Below are positions 19,425-28,480 of a DNA stretch of 64,000 nucleotides, one piece after another (position 1 is the first letter of the stretch; every line of letters starts with the position of its first letter). This DNA comes from Luteimonas terrae. Lineage in GTDB: Bacteria; Pseudomonadota; Gammaproteobacteria; Xanthomonadales; Xanthomonadaceae. The translations under genes and the position numbers were made by a program. The stretch is taken from contig NZ_SMTG01000004.1 of NCBI RefSeq assembly GCF_004358165.1, positions 248,001-312,000 on the forward strand, given 5' to 3'. Below the pieces are notes generated by a model. The model made no database searches, had not been told where the DNA came from, and saw only the letters and a list, made by a program, of their open reading frames with translations.

Positions 19425-20081
19425 ATGAGTCCGCATCCTTCCCGCGTCTGGCGTCGCCTGCTGGCGGTGGCCGCACTCGCTGCGTCGCTGGTGCTGCCGG
19501 TTGCCGCGCAGGAGCATGCGCCGGTCGAGGGCCTCGACTACGCGCTGATCGCCGACGGCCAGCCCTGGCAGCCGCTCGACGGCAAGATCGAAGTCGTCGA
19601 AGTGTTCTCCTACGGCTGCGTGCACTGCTTTCATTTCCAGAAGCAGGTGGACACCTGGCGCGCGAAGGCGCCGCGCGACGTGCGCTTCACCTATCTGCCG
19701 GCGGCGTTCTCGGCCAACGACAACTTCGCCCGCGGCTTCTTCGTCGCACAGGCGCAGCGCCTCGATGCGCGCACCCATCACGCGCTGTTCTCTGCCGTGC
19801 ACGAAACCTCCGCGCTGCCGCGCAGCGGCGCGAGCGTCGACGCGATCGCCGCGTTCTACGCCCGCAATGGCGCGCGGTCCCAGGCCCGTTTCGCCGAGGC
19901 GATGACCAGCGCGCAGACCACCGAAAAGCTGAACGCCGCCCGCGCCTTCGCGGTGCGCAGTGGCGTCGAAGGCACGCCCACGCTCATCATCAACGGCCGC
20001 TACCGGGTGATGGGCCGGCGGCTGGAAGACCTGCTCACCGTGGCCGACCAGCTGATCGCACGCGAACGCGCCGCGCGCTGA
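19425..20081 (+). CDS. dsbA: thiol:disulfide interchange protein DsbA/DsbL (CVHC)
   Basis: The 218-residue periplasmic oxidoreductase has a signal peptide ending near VAAQE. The thioredoxin-fold active site is C65-VHC68 in VFSYGCVHC, followed by the helical insertion, and the cis-Pro loop is in GVEGTPTLIING. It introduces disulfides into exported proteins and is normally reoxidised by DsbB, which is not in this window. The start has GGAG nine bases upstream. It is the first of two tandem dsbA paralogues and lies 150 bases after cytochrome c4, whose heme ligation also depends on periplasmic thiol chemistry. Confidence 0.92.
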   Translation: MSPHPSRVWRRLLAVAALAASLVLPVAAQEHAPVEGLDYALIADGQPWQPLDGKIEVVEVFSYGCVHCFHFQKQVDTWRAKAPRDVRFTYLPAAFSANDNFARGFFVAQAQRLDARTHHALFSAVHETSALPRSGASVDAIAAFYARNGARSQARFAEAMTSAQTTEKLNAARAFAVRSGVEGTPTLIINGRYRVMGRRLEDLLTVADQLIARERAAR

Positions 20082-20115
20082 GCCTCACCGCACGATTTCC
20101 ATCGAGAGAGACCCC

Positions 20116-20916
20116 ATGAAGATCCGCCACATCCTGCTTCCGCTGCTCGCTTCCGCCCTGCTCGCGGCCTGCGGCCAGCAGCCCGACACCGCCGCGACGC
20201 CGGCCGCCGCGCCCGAAGCGCCGGCGCAGACGGCACCGGCCGCCCCGGCTGACACCACCACGCCGGCCGCCACCGAGGCCGCGGCGCCCACCGCGGATGC
20301 ACCGGCCGAGGCCGCCGCGCCGAACACCAACCCGGTCGTCGCGCCGCAGGGCCCGGCGCCGGTCGCCGGCACCGACTACGTCGAGATCGAAGGCGGCCAG
20401 CCGTTCGCCGCGACCGCCGGCAAGGTGGAAGTGGCCGAGGTGTTCGCCTACTGGTGCGGCCACTGCGCCGCGTTCGAGCCGCTGGTCAACGCATGGAAGG
20501 CGCGCCTGCCGGGCGACGTGAATTTCGTCGCGCTGCCGGCGGTGTTCGATCCGAACGACAACTTCCCGCGCGCCTTCTTCGCCTCCGAGGCGATGGGCAC
20601 GCTGGCCAAGACCCACGACGCGACGTTCAACGCGATCCACATCGAGCGCAAGCTGCGTCCGAACGCCGATGCCGCCAGCATCGCCGCCTACTACGCGGGC
20701 CTCGGCATCGACCAGGCGCGTTTCACCAGCACGATGCAGAGCTTCGCGGTCAACGCCAACCTGGGCCGCGCGCGCCAGTTCGCCGTGCGCAGCGGCGTCA
20801 ACGCCACGCCGACCATGGTCGTCAACGGCAAGTACCGCGTGATCGGCGGCAAGTCGCTGGAAGACATCCTGCGCATCACCGACCACCTGGTCGCGATGGA
20901 ACGCGCGGCGCAGTAA
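20116..20916 (+). CDS. DsbA-family lipoprotein with Ala/Pro/Thr linker (CGHC)
   Basis: The 266-residue protein has a type II signal with lipobox LLAAC (lipidated Cys19). About 65 residues of Ala/Pro/Thr-rich linker follow, then a DsbA domain with active site C114-GHC117 (VFAYWCGHC) and the cis-Pro loop GVNATPTMVVNG. It shares the YCxxC context, DPNDNFPRAFF and C-terminal SLEDILRITDHL with the first copy, so this is a duplication that became membrane-tethered. The CGHC dipeptide resembles PDI and could shift redox potential. It begins 34 bases after the first dsbA, so the two are likely cotranscribed. Confidence 0.9.
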   Translation: MKIRHILLPLLASALLAACGQQPDTAATPAAAPEAPAQTAPAAPADTTTPAATEAAAPTADAPAEAAAPNTNPVVAPQGPAPVAGTDYVEIEGGQPFAATAGKVEVAEVFAYWCGHCAAFEPLVNAWKARLPGDVNFVALPAVFDPNDNFPRAFFASEAMGTLAKTHDATFNAIHIERKLRPNADAASIAAYYAGLGIDQARFTSTMQSFAVNANLGRARQFAVRSGVNATPTMVVNGKYRVIGGKSLEDILRITDHLVAMERAAQ

Positions 20917-20928
20917 GCGCCCGACGTC

Positions 20929-21714
20929 GTGGGAAGTTCCGCCCCCCGGGCCACCGAGGCCGCGCGCACGCTCAAGGTGCTCAGCGCGAACATCCAGGCC
21001 GGTTCCAGCACGCGTCGCTACAGCGACTACGCGACGCGCAGCTGGTCCCACGTGCTGCCGGCCGGCAAGCGCACCGCGCTCGACACGATCGCCACGCTCG
21101 CCGGCAGCCACGACATCGTCGGCCTGCAGGAGGCCGACCCCGGCAGCTGGCGCTCGGGGTTCACCAACCAGACGCACTACCTCGCCGAGCGCGGCGGCTT
21201 CGAGTACTGGACCCACCAGCCGAACCGCCGCGTCGGTGCGGTCGCGTCCAGCGCCAACGGCCTGCTGAGCCGGCTCGAGCCGATCGAGGTCATCAACCAC
21301 GCCCTGCCCGGCCGCATCTCAGGCCGCGGCGTGCTGCTGAGCCGTTTCGGCGAAGGCGACGAAGGCCTGGTCGTCGCGGTCGCGCACCTGTCACTGGGCG
21401 CGCAGTCGCGGCATTCGCAGCTGTCCTTCATCGCCGAAGTGCTGGCCGATCACCCGAACGCGGTGCTGATGGGCGACTTCAACTGCACCTCCGACCGGCC
21501 GGAGATGTCGGTGCTCTATCGCGGCACCGGCCTGCAGCCGCCGTCCTGCGCGGTGCACACCTTCCCGAGCTGGCGTCCGCAGAAGGCGATCGACCACATC
21601 CTGGTCACCGGCAACCTCAAGTGCGTCGACATGAAGGCGCTGCCGGCGGCGTTCTCAGACCATCTGGCACTGTCGACGCAGCTGCAGGTGCCCGAGGCTG
21701 CGCTCAGGCGCTAG
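20929..21714 (+). CDS. endonuclease/exonuclease/phosphatase (EEP) family hydrolase
   Basis: The 261-residue protein has the EEP core: VLSANIQAGS (Asn), IVGLQEADPGSW (metal-binding Glu), VAVAHLSLG, VLMGDFNC (Asp/Asn), then KAIDHILVTGN and the final FSDHLAL (catalytic Asp-His). It has no obvious signal peptide. Relatives include DNases, sphingomyelinases and inositol phosphatases; substrate is not determinable here. The GTG start at 20929 lies 12 bases after the dsbA-type lipoprotein stop, consistent with operon membership. Downstream is a GC-rich repeat. Confidence 0.85.
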   Translation: MGSSAPRATEAARTLKVLSANIQAGSSTRRYSDYATRSWSHVLPAGKRTALDTIATLAGSHDIVGLQEADPGSWRSGFTNQTHYLAERGGFEYWTHQPNRRVGAVASSANGLLSRLEPIEVINHALPGRISGRGVLLSRFGEGDEGLVVAVAHLSLGAQSRHSQLSFIAEVLADHPNAVLMGDFNCTSDRPEMSVLYRGTGLQPPSCAVHTFPSWRPQKAIDHILVTGNLKCVDMKALPAAFSDHLALSTQLQVPEAALRR

Positions 21715-21852
21715 CGATCGGTGGTGGTCGCTCGGAACGCGACCGCGCGAGACCCACGCTTCGCCCCCACCCGCCCCGTCCGGCCCGGCGCAGCACGCCG
21801 GGCGCTCGATCGATCCGCGCGGCAGCGCCGCGCGAGCGGATCGCGCTCACCC

Positions 21853-21956
21853 CCCGCGCGCGTAGGGGGAGGGCTTCGGTCTACTGCACTCGGTGCAAGC
21901 CGCTGCGCGCTTGCGCCCTCCCCCGCGTGCGGGGGAGGGTTGGGTGGGGGCGAACC
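21853..21956. repeat. GC-rich palindromic intergenic repeat, copy A
   Basis: In the 21715-22007 gap, TAGGGGGAGGGC near 21853 faces GCCCTCCCCC at 21915-21924. The second element continues as CCCTCCCCCG-CGTG-CGGGGGAGGG followed by TTGGGTGGGGGCGAACC (to 21956). The same unit recurs at 28279-28320 and, inverted, at 28392-28435. The gap otherwise holds nothing recognisable. Its position between convergent gene ends (EEP hydrolase and TonB receptor) suggests it may help end both transcripts. Confidence 0.65.
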
Positions 21957-22007
21957 GTGCGATCGCGCCATGCCCGGTGCGCGCGTTTCAGCCGACGGGC
22001 ATCCACT

Positions 22008-24884
22008 TCAGAAGTCGATACCCAGACGCGCGTAGAGGAAGCGACCCGGCAGGTCGTAGGTCGACGCGTCGTAGCCGTTGAGGCTGCAGCTCAGGCACAC
22101 CGGCGGTTCCTTGCCGGTGAGGTTGTTGACGCCCAGGCTGACGCGCACGCCGTCGAGCCAAGCGGTGTTGCGCCAGGACAGCTGCAGGTCGTGATAGGTC
22201 GTCGCGCCGAGGCCGTTGACGTCGTTGTCGCTGTCGTCGCAGATCGGGAAACCGTTGGCGCCGCCGCAGGATTCGACGAGGCTGTCGATGTAGCGCACCG
22301 TCCAGGCCAGCGACCAGGGGCCGCGGGTCCAGTCGGTCACCAGCGTGCCGCTCCACTCGGGAATCGCGCTGTTGTTGACCTCGACGCCCGGGCGCCGCGG
22401 TTCCAGCGCGCCGGTCTCGTTGGCCAGCTCGTAGCGCGTGACCCAAGTGGTCTTGGCATCGAAGCGCAGGCGGCCCCAGTCGCGCTCGGGCAGCGTCCAC
22501 GCGGCGGTGAAATCCCAGCCGTCGGTCTTGATGGTGCCGAGGTTGGCCAGGATGTCGTCGAAACGGATGATCTGGCCGCGATCACTGCGGTCGTAGGAAT
22601 CGCAGGAGAACGGATCGCGCGTGGCGATGCAGCGCTCGAGGATCGCCTGCGCATCGGGTGCCTGGATCGCGTCGGTGATGTGGTGGCGATAGAACGTCAC
22701 GCCCAGATCGAGACGGTCCGACCACGACACCTCGTCGGCGAACGACGGGCTCCACACCGATCCGATCATCAGGCTGCGGCTGTGCTCGGGCTGCAGGTTC
22801 GCGTTGCCCGAGGTGACGACCGAGATTTGCGAGTTGGTCTGCGTGTAGCCCGGCGGCACGCCGTCGGCGGCGCAGGCCGGTGACGGCACGGCGGCACCCG
22901 AGCACGGATCGACCAGAGTCGCGTCGAAGCGGCTGAGCGTGCCGTAGAGCTCGCCGATCGACGGCGCGCGGAAGCCTTCGGCGTAGCTCATGCGGAACAG
23001 GATCTCGTCGACCGGCTGCCAGCGCAGGCCGACCTTGCCGGTCGTCTCGCCACCGAAGGTCGAGTAGTCCGAATAGCGGCCGGCGATGCTCAGGTCGAGC
23101 ATCTCGCCGAACGCGCCGTCGCGCATCAGCGGCACGCTGAACTCCGCATAGGCCTCGTTGACGTCGTACTCGCCGCGGGTGATGCCCGACGGCACGCCGT
23201 TGTATTCGCCGGCCACTGTGATCGGATCGGGCGTGTAGCTGCCCTCGTACTTGCGGTATTCGTAGCCGGCGGCGAACGACAGCGGTCCGGCCCACATCTC
23301 GAACAGGTCGCCGGTGACGTTGGCCGAGGCCAGCGTCAGCGCGTTGCGGCTTTCGTCGCGCACCACCGGCTGGATGAAGGCCAGCATCTGCGGGGTGATC
23401 GTGCCCGGGCCGCCGAACAGGTCCAGCGGCACACAGCCGGCGATCGTCGCGCACACGGCCGGATCGCCCAGCGCCTCGTTGATGCGGCGGATGTTGTAGC
23501 TGCCGGTATTGGTCTGCTCGGCGCGGCTCTGGCTGCGGACGAGGTTCACGTCCCAGTTCCAGGTGCGCACGCCAACCTGGAACGTGCCTTCCAGACCGCC
23601 GGCCGCGTACCAGGTGTTGACGTCCTGGGTGTAGCGCCGCGGGCCGCCTTCGACCGGACGCCGCGCGAGCAGGAACAGGTTGGGGCTGTCGCCCTCGGTG
23701 GTCAGGTCGAAGCCGAAGGGATTGAAGGGATTGAGCGCCGAAATCGTCAGCGTGCTCTCCGCGTACGGGTTGTACACGCCGGCATCGGTGCCGAGGAAGA
23801 TCGGCTCGGGCGCGGCCTGGTTGGACGAGGTGCGCTCGTTGTAGAGCACGCGCGCATAGGCCGACATCTGCGGCGTGAACTCGAAGCGCACCTGGCCGAA
23901 CACCGACTTGCGCTCGGACGGCGTGAGCAGCAGGTTGTTCGGCGCAAAGTTGTAGCGGTCCGCAGTGCCGAAACAGTGGAAGTCGTCGGTGCGCGTGCAG
24001 CCGGTCTGCGTGGAATCGTAGACCGGCGAAGTCGCGCCGGCATTGGGCGTCAGGTCGACGGTCTCGCCGGTGGTCGGGTCCTCGAAGATGAAACGTCCCG
24101 ACGGCGTCGCCGAGCTGCCGTTGGACAGGCCCGTGCCGGGCACGGGTACCGCCGCGTTGGCGAACTTCGAGGACGCGATCTCGCGCTGCTTGTAGTACGA
24201 GGCGCCGAGGAACCACTGCGCGCGTTCGGTGCCGCCGCCCCAGCCCAGGTCGGCGCCCCAGGTCTGGCCGCCGAGGTCGTCGTACTCGCCGTAATGCAGG
24301 TCGAGGCTGCCGCCGTCGGCCTCGCGCTTGGTGATGATGTTGACCACGCCGGCGATGGCGTCGGAGCCGTAGATCGACGACGCACCGTCTTCGAGCACCT
24401 CGATGCGGTCGATCAGCGCCAGCGGAATCGTGTTGAGGTCCACTGCCGAGCCCACGCCGGAGCCGGACGATTCGTTGACCCAGCGGATGCCGTCGACCAG
24501 CACCAGCACGCGCTTGGCGCCGAGGTGCCGCAGATCGACCGTCGCCGCGCCCGCGCCCACGCCGCCGCCGTCGGGCGGGAAGCCGAAGTTGCCGCTGGAA
24601 TTGAACTTGGTATTGAGCGCCGCGCCGCTGGCGGTGAGGTTCTGCACGATGTCGGCGACCGAGGTGAATCCGCTGCGGTCGATGTCCTCGCGCGAGAGCA
24701 CCTGCACCGGCACTGCGGTTTCCATCTCCGCCTTGCGGATGCGGCTGCCGGTGACCTGCACGGTGTCGAGCGTGCGGGCTTCCGGTTCGCTGGCGGCGGT
24801 CTGGGCGTTCGCTGCGGCGGGCAGCGCGAGCAGCATCGACAGCTGGACGGCGGCGGCCAGCCGGTGGCGGGGCATCGGGATCAT
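22008..24884 (-). CDS. TonB-dependent outer-membrane receptor
   Basis: The 958-residue protein starts with a signal peptide (ending ANAQTA). A TonB-box-like [16 protein letters not shown] and a plug domain follow, with [28 protein letters not shown] and [19 protein letters not shown]. The 22-strand barrel ends in the outer-membrane signature YARLGIDF with terminal Phe. The plug style and size match the large Xanthomonadaceae receptors for glycans or peptides rather than classic siderophore receptors, but no adjacent catabolic genes reveal the ligand. ATG 24884 has GGAG 11 bases upstream, and a palindromic operator candidate overlaps its promoter. Confidence 0.92.
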   Translation of the reverse strand: MIPMPRHRLAAAVQLSMLLALPAAANAQTAASEPEARTLDTVQVTGSRIRKAEMETAVPVQVLSREDIDRSGFTSVADIVQNLTASGAALNTKFNSSGNFGFPPDGGGVGAGAATVDLRHLGAKRVLVLVDGIRWVNESSGSGVGSAVDLNTIPLALIDRIEVLEDGASSIYGSDAIAGVVNIITKREADGGSLDLHYGEYDDLGGQTWGADLGWGGGTERAQWFLGASYYKQREIASSKFANAAVPVPGTGLSNGSSATPSGRFIFEDPTTGETVDLTPNAGATSPVYDSTQTGCTRTDDFHCFGTADRYNFAPNNLLLTPSERKSVFGQVRFEFTPQMSAYARVLYNERTSSNQAAPEPIFLGTDAGVYNPYAESTLTISALNPFNPFGFDLTTEGDSPNLFLLARRPVEGGPRRYTQDVNTWYAAGGLEGTFQVGVRTWNWDVNLVRSQSRAEQTNTGSYNIRRINEALGDPAVCATIAGCVPLDLFGGPGTITPQMLAFIQPVVRDESRNALTLASANVTGDLFEMWAGPLSFAAGYEYRKYEGSYTPDPITVAGEYNGVPSGITRGEYDVNEAYAEFSVPLMRDGAFGEMLDLSIAGRYSDYSTFGGETTGKVGLRWQPVDEILFRMSYAEGFRAPSIGELYGTLSRFDATLVDPCSGAAVPSPACAADGVPPGYTQTNSQISVVTSGNANLQPEHSRSLMIGSVWSPSFADEVSWSDRLDLGVTFYRHHITDAIQAPDAQAILERCIATRDPFSCDSYDRSDRGQIIRFDDILANLGTIKTDGWDFTAAWTLPERDWGRLRFDAKTTWVTRYELANETGALEPRRPGVEVNNSAIPEWSGTLVTDWTRGPWSLAWTVRYIDSLVESCGGANGFPICDDSDNDVNGLGATTYHDLQLSWRNTAWLDGVRVSLGVNNLTGKEPPVCLSCSLNGYDASTYDLPGRFLYARLGIDF

Positions 24885-24946
24885 GGGCAGTACTCCAGTG
24901 GTGCGGAAGGTCTGCCGGTGCCCCCATGCCGCCGGCAGTCAGGTTG

Positions 24947-24981
24947 TAACGAATCGTTAACCTCGCCGCACCTGGGGTCAA
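24947..24981 (-). promoter_or_regulatory. candidate TonB-receptor promoter with palindromic operator
   Basis: On the minus strand -35 TTGACC (24976-24981) is followed after 17 bases by a weak -10 AACGAT (24953-24958). The palindrome TAACGA-A-TCGTTA (24947-24959) covers the -10, the arrangement of a LacI-like or similar repressor site. A hairpin CTGGGG/CCCCAG (24972-24977/24982-24987) overlaps the -35 and may be the 3' hairpin of the upstream gene. Confidence 0.45.
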
Positions 24982-25001
24982 CCCCAGCTTGACCGCACTA
25001 C

Positions 25002-26117
25002 TCAGCCGGCCACGTCGCCGGCCGAGGCCATCGGCGGCAGCGCGGCCGCCTGCTCGGCGCAGGCGCGCATCGCGATGTCCGCCGCGTCCATGTCGAAGCC
25101 CTGTGCGGTGTACCAATCGGGGTTGTAGTAGCTGTGCGCGTAGCGCTCGCCGCCATCGCAGAGGATGGTGACGATGGAGCCGGTCACGCCCGCTGCGCGC
25201 ATGGCCTGCGCGGCGTGCAGCACGCCGATGATGTTGGTGCCGGTGGAACCGCCGACGCGCCGGCCCAGCCGCGTGTTGGTCCAGCGCATCGCGGCGAGGC
25301 TCAGCGCGTCGGGCACTTTGAGCATCGCGTCGACGCAGCCGGGGATGAAGCTCGCCTCGGCGCGCGGGCGGCCGATGCCTTCGATGCGCGATGGCGGCGC
25401 CGCGGCGATGTCGCCGTGCGGGGTCCGGCCGTCGCGGCAGCGCGCGTAGTGATCGAAGAACGCGGAGTGCTCCGGATCGGCGCACAGCACCCGGGTGTCG
25501 TAGCCGCGATAGCTGGCGTAGCGGCCGATCGTCGCGCTGGTGCCGCCGGTACCGGCGCTGCAGACGATCCAGCGCGGCACCGGATGCGCTTCCTGCGCCA
25601 TCTGCTTGAAGATCGACTCGGCGATGTTGTTGTTCGCACGCCAGTCGGTCGCCCGTTCGGCGTAGGTGAACTGGTCCATGAAATGCCCGCCGGTCTCGCG
25701 CGCGAGCTGCTGCGAGGCCTCGCCGATGCCGCAGGCACTGGGCACGAGGTGGCAGCGGCCGCCGTGGAATTCGATCGCGGCGATCTTCTCCGGCGAGGTC
25801 GAGGCTGGCATGACGGCGACGAAGGGCAGGCCCAGCAGGCGCGCGAAATAGGCTTCCGAGACGGCGGTCGACCCGCTCGACGCCTCGACCACCGTGCTGC
25901 CCGCGTGCAGCCAGCCGTTGGCCAGCGCGTAGAGGAACAGCGAGCGCGCGAGCCGGTGCTTGAGGCTGCCGGTCGGATGGCTGGATTCGTCCTTGAGGTA
26001 GACGTCGATACCCGGAAAACCCGGCAGCGCCAACGGAATCAGATGGGTGTCGGCCGAGCGATTGAAGTCGGCTTCGATCTTGCGGATGGCCTGGGCCACC
26101 CAGTCGCGCTGGGACAT
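25002..26117 (-). CDS. PLP-dependent cysteine synthase/desulfhydrase family enzyme (Cds1-like)
   Basis: The 371-residue fold-type II PLP enzyme has the Schiff-base Lys in [15 protein letters not shown], substrate loop [11 protein letters not shown], phosphate-binding [12 protein letters not shown] and a late [12 protein letters not shown]. The [12 protein letters not shown] form and the C-terminal [14 protein letters not shown] are what I associate with the Cds1 cysteine desulfhydrase branch rather than CysK/CysM, so it may release sulfide from cysteine; either direction is possible. ATG 26117 gives the natural [17 protein letters not shown] start. Upstream lies a REPIN and an M20 hydrolase gene on the same strand. 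Confidence 0.82.
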   Translation of the reverse strand: MSQRDWVAQAIRKIEADFNRSADTHLIPLALPGFPGIDVYLKDESSHPTGSLKHRLARSLFLYALANGWLHAGSTVVEASSGSTAVSEAYFARLLGLPFVAVMPASTSPEKIAAIEFHGGRCHLVPSACGIGEASQQLARETGGHFMDQFTYAERATDWRANNNIAESIFKQMAQEAHPVPRWIVCSAGTGGTSATIGRYASYRGYDTRVLCADPEHSAFFDHYARCRDGRTPHGDIAAAPPSRIEGIGRPRAEASFIPGCVDAMLKVPDALSLAAMRWTNTRLGRRVGGSTGTNIIGVLHAAQAMRAAGVTGSIVTILCDGGERYAHSYYNPDWYTAQGFDMDAADIAMRACAEQAAALPPMASAGDVAG

Positions 26118-26177
26118 GGTGCACTCGCAGGAAAGTCGGCGCACCCCGGTCGGCCCACGGTGCGCGACATAGCTTAT

Positions 26178-26237
26178 GTGGGCGCGGGCTCGCGCGCGAA
26201 GGGGTCGTGCCAGGATCGCGCGCAAGCGCGCTCCCAC
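26178..26237. repeat. REPIN: two inverted REP sequences
   Basis: Two 22-base REP units face each other: 26178-26199 (GTGGGCGCGGGCTCGCGCGC plus GA) and 26216-26237, whose reverse complement is identical at 19 of 22 positions. They are separated by 16 bases. A GTGGG head followed by alternating GC is the classic gammaproteobacterial REP type mobilised by RAYT transposases. The element lies in the 131-base gap between the Cds1-like gene and the M20 gene. No RAYT gene is in the window. Confidence 0.75.
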
Positions 26238-26248
26238 GGGCCGTCCGA

Positions 26249-27406
26249 TCAGCCCAGACGCCGCCGCACGATGCGGTCGAACACCGCCACCGCGACCGGC
26301 AGCAGGCCGTCGTCGAAGCGGAAGGTCGGGTGGTGGCACATCGCACTGTCCATGCCGAGAAACAGATAGGCGCCGGGCCACTGTTCGAGCATGTAGGAGA
26401 AGTCGTCGGAGAACGGATAGGCGCGCAGGTCGGTCGCGACGTTCGCGGCGCCGAGCACGTCGCCGATCGCCTCGGCCGCAAGCGCCGCCTGTTCGGGCGC
26501 ATTGACGCAGGGCGGGCACGCATGCGGAATCTGCAGATCGATACTGCAGCCCGAGATCTGCGCATGGCCCTCGCACAGCGCGCGCAGGCGCTCGAGCAGC
26601 GCCTCGTGCACGTCCTTCGACAGCGCGCGGATCGTGCCGCTGAGCGATGCGGTCGAGGGAATGATGTTGTGCGTGGTGCCGGCCTGCAGCGAGCCGACGT
26701 TGATCAGCGCCGCTTCCATCGGATCGATGTGGCGACCGACGATGGCGGAAATGTCGACCGCGAGCCGCGCGGCGACCTGCAGCGGATCGTTGGCGCGATG
26801 CGGCGCGGCCGCATGACCGCCGACGCCTTCGATCGCGATCTCGAACACCGCCAGCGACTGCAGCGTCGCACCGCTGCGTACGCTGGCGCGGTCGCTCGGC
26901 AGCGCCGGCATGTTGTGGAAGGCGTAGACCTCGTCGCAGGGCCAACGCGCGAACAGGCCGTCCTCGATCATCCGGATCGCGCCGCGCCCGCCCTCTTCGG
27001 CCGGCTGGAAGATCAGCACCACGCGGCCGGTAGCCGGCGGATGCGTGACCAGATGCGCGGCCGTGCCCAGCAGTGCCGAGGTGTGCCCGTCGTGGCCGCA
27101 GGTGTGGGCGACGCCGGGACGCTGCGAGCGGAACGGCAGGTCGCTCTGTTCGTCCATCGGCAGCGCGTCCATGTCCGCGCGCAGGCCGATCGACAGACCC
27201 GGCTTGCCGCTGTCGATCACCGCGACGACGCCGGTGCCGCCGAGACCCGTGTGCACCTCCAGGCCGAGGCCGCGCAGTTCCTCGATCACCAGCGCCGAGG
27301 TGCGCTCCTCTTCGAAGCCGAGTTCCGGCCAGGCGTGGATGCGATGGCGCCAAGCGGTCATGCGCGAGGCGAGGTCGGCGATGGGCGCGGGAATGTTCCG
27401 GGTCAT
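26249..27406 (-). CDS. M20D-family amidohydrolase (N-acyl-amino-acid/hippurate hydrolase type)
   Basis: This 385-residue metal-dependent peptidase-family enzyme removes acyl groups from amino acids or amino acids from conjugates. Visible are [27 protein letters not shown], the metal site [20 protein letters not shown] (catalytic Glu pair), the dimerisation lid [15 protein letters not shown] and the late [13 protein letters not shown] metal ligand. There is no signal peptide, so it is cytoplasmic. ATG 27406 gives a sensible N-terminus; its gene begins 20 bases after the TauE/SafE permease stop, so the two are likely an operon. Exact substrate unknown. Confidence 0.88.
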   Translation of the reverse strand: MTRNIPAPIADLASRMTAWRHRIHAWPELGFEEERTSALVIEELRGLGLEVHTGLGGTGVVAVIDSGKPGLSIGLRADMDALPMDEQSDLPFRSQRPGVAHTCGHDGHTSALLGTAAHLVTHPPATGRVVLIFQPAEEGGRGAIRMIEDGLFARWPCDEVYAFHNMPALPSDRASVRSGATLQSLAVFEIAIEGVGGHAAAPHRANDPLQVAARLAVDISAIVGRHIDPMEAALINVGSLQAGTTHNIIPSTASLSGTIRALSKDVHEALLERLRALCEGHAQISGCSIDLQIPHACPPCVNAPEQAALAAEAIGDVLGAANVATDLRAYPFSDDFSYMLEQWPGAYLFLGMDSAMCHHPTFRFDDGLLPVAVAVFDRIVRRRLG

Positions 27407-27426
27407 GGGCAATCCGTCAGCAGATG

Positions 27427-28224
27427 TCAGAGCAACAGCAGGCTTGCACCCACCAGATAGAGGAACAGCGCGAACACGCGCTTGAGCGTGGCGCCGCTGA
27501 TCGCATGCGCGATCCGCGTGCCGTAAGGCGCGGCGAACACAGAGGCCAGCGCGATGCCGATCGCGCCCGGCAGGTAGACATAGCCCCAGGACACGCCCGG
27601 CACCACATCGGCCGGCGCCTGCAACGCGTAACCGGCCGCCGCGGCGAAGGCCACGAACACGCCGCAGGCCGACGACGTGCCGACCGCACGCACCGGCGAC
27701 ACGCCCAGCCACACCAGCAGCGGCACCGTCATGCCGCCACCGCCGATGCCGACGATCGACGACAGTGCGCCGATGCCGACACCGGCGCCCGACAGGCCGG
27801 GACCGGTCGGCACCACGGCATCGCCGCTGGCCTCGGGTGTGCGCGACAGCAGCAGTTGCGTGCCGACGACACCGCAGTAGGCCACCACGCAATAGCGCAG
27901 CACGTCGCCGTCGAGCAGCACCGCCAGCCAGCTGCCGAGCCAGCCGCCCAGCAGCACGCCGGGCAGCATCCACGCCACCGAATGCCACAGCACGCTGCCG
28001 CGCAGATGATGCGCGCGTGCCGAGGACAGGCCGGTCAGGATGATGCTGGCGAGCGCGGTCGCGAGCGCGGTATGCATCGCCGCGTCCTGCGGCACGCCGT
28101 ACAGCGGCAACAGCCAGACCAGCGCGGTGACCAGCACGATGCCGCCGCCGATGCCGAGCAGTCCCGCGAGGATGCCTGCGACGGCGCCGAGCAGCGGGAA
28201 GCAGAGCATGGACCAGGTCAGCAT
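27427..28224 (-). CDS. TauE/SafE family anion permease
   Basis: This 265-residue integral membrane protein has about eight helices in two inverted halves. Each half contains the family's Gly-rich motif: AGILAGLLGIGGGIVLVTAL near the start and GALSSIVGIGGGGMTVPLLV in the middle. The family exports sulfite or organosulfonates or takes up small organic anions. ATG 28224 is preferred: a longer in-frame reading to 28332 would translate the GC-rich repeat at 28279-28320 into a Pro-rich head that is not part of the family. It is probably cotranscribed with the M20 hydrolase, which may act on its cargo. Confidence 0.88.
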   Translation of the reverse strand: MLTWSMLCFPLLGAVAGILAGLLGIGGGIVLVTALVWLLPLYGVPQDAAMHTALATALASIILTGLSSARAHHLRGSVLWHSVAWMLPGVLLGGWLGSWLAVLLDGDVLRYCVVAYCGVVGTQLLLSRTPEASGDAVVPTGPGLSGAGVGIGALSSIVGIGGGGMTVPLLVWLGVSPVRAVGTSSACGVFVAFAAAAGYALQAPADVVPGVSWGYVYLPGAIGIALASVFAAPYGTRIAHAISGATLKRVFALFLYLVGASLLLL

Positions 28225-28278
28225 GCGTGGCCCGCTTCGACACGAGCGCGTAGGTCTGCATGCGCGCGTGGAGAAAAA

Positions 28279-28435
28279 GCCCTCCCCCGTGCGCGGGGGA
28301 GGGTTGGGTGGGGGCGAACCTTCAGGTCGCACTGAAAAAGAGGTTCGTGCGAACAGCGCTGCCCGAAATCCGACAACGCCGCTATCGGAACGTTTGCCCC
28401 CATCCCAACCTTCCCCCGCGCGCGGGGGAAGGGGC
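28279..28435. repeat. GC-rich palindromic repeats, copies B and inverted B'
   Basis: GCCCTCCCCCGTGCGCGGGG with the following GAGGGTTGGGTGGGGGCGAACC spans 28279-28320 and repeats the unit at 21916-21956. An inverted relative, GTTTGCCCCCATCCCAACC then TTCCCCCGCGCGCGGGGGAA, spans 28392-28435. Each copy is a palindrome and the pair can also fold onto each other over 157 bases. It occupies the 28225-28480 gap between purT and the TauE gene. No gene is seen there. Confidence 0.65.
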
Positions 28436-28480
28436 TGGATCGCGCTCGATTCCAGATCGGCGAAAACTTCACGTGCCCGA

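Noticed and set aside
22582..26565. Very long minus-strand open frame (over 1,300 codons) crossing the TonB receptor and Cds1-like genes
   Set aside because: It is an out-of-frame reading rich in Arg, Ala and Pro, as expected in GC-rich DNA. It has no domain motifs, and the true genes in the other frame show complete families.
28225..28332. Longer N-terminus for the TauE/SafE permease
   Set aside because: It would translate the dispersed palindromic repeat into a Pro-rich segment not found in the family; ATG 28224 fits.
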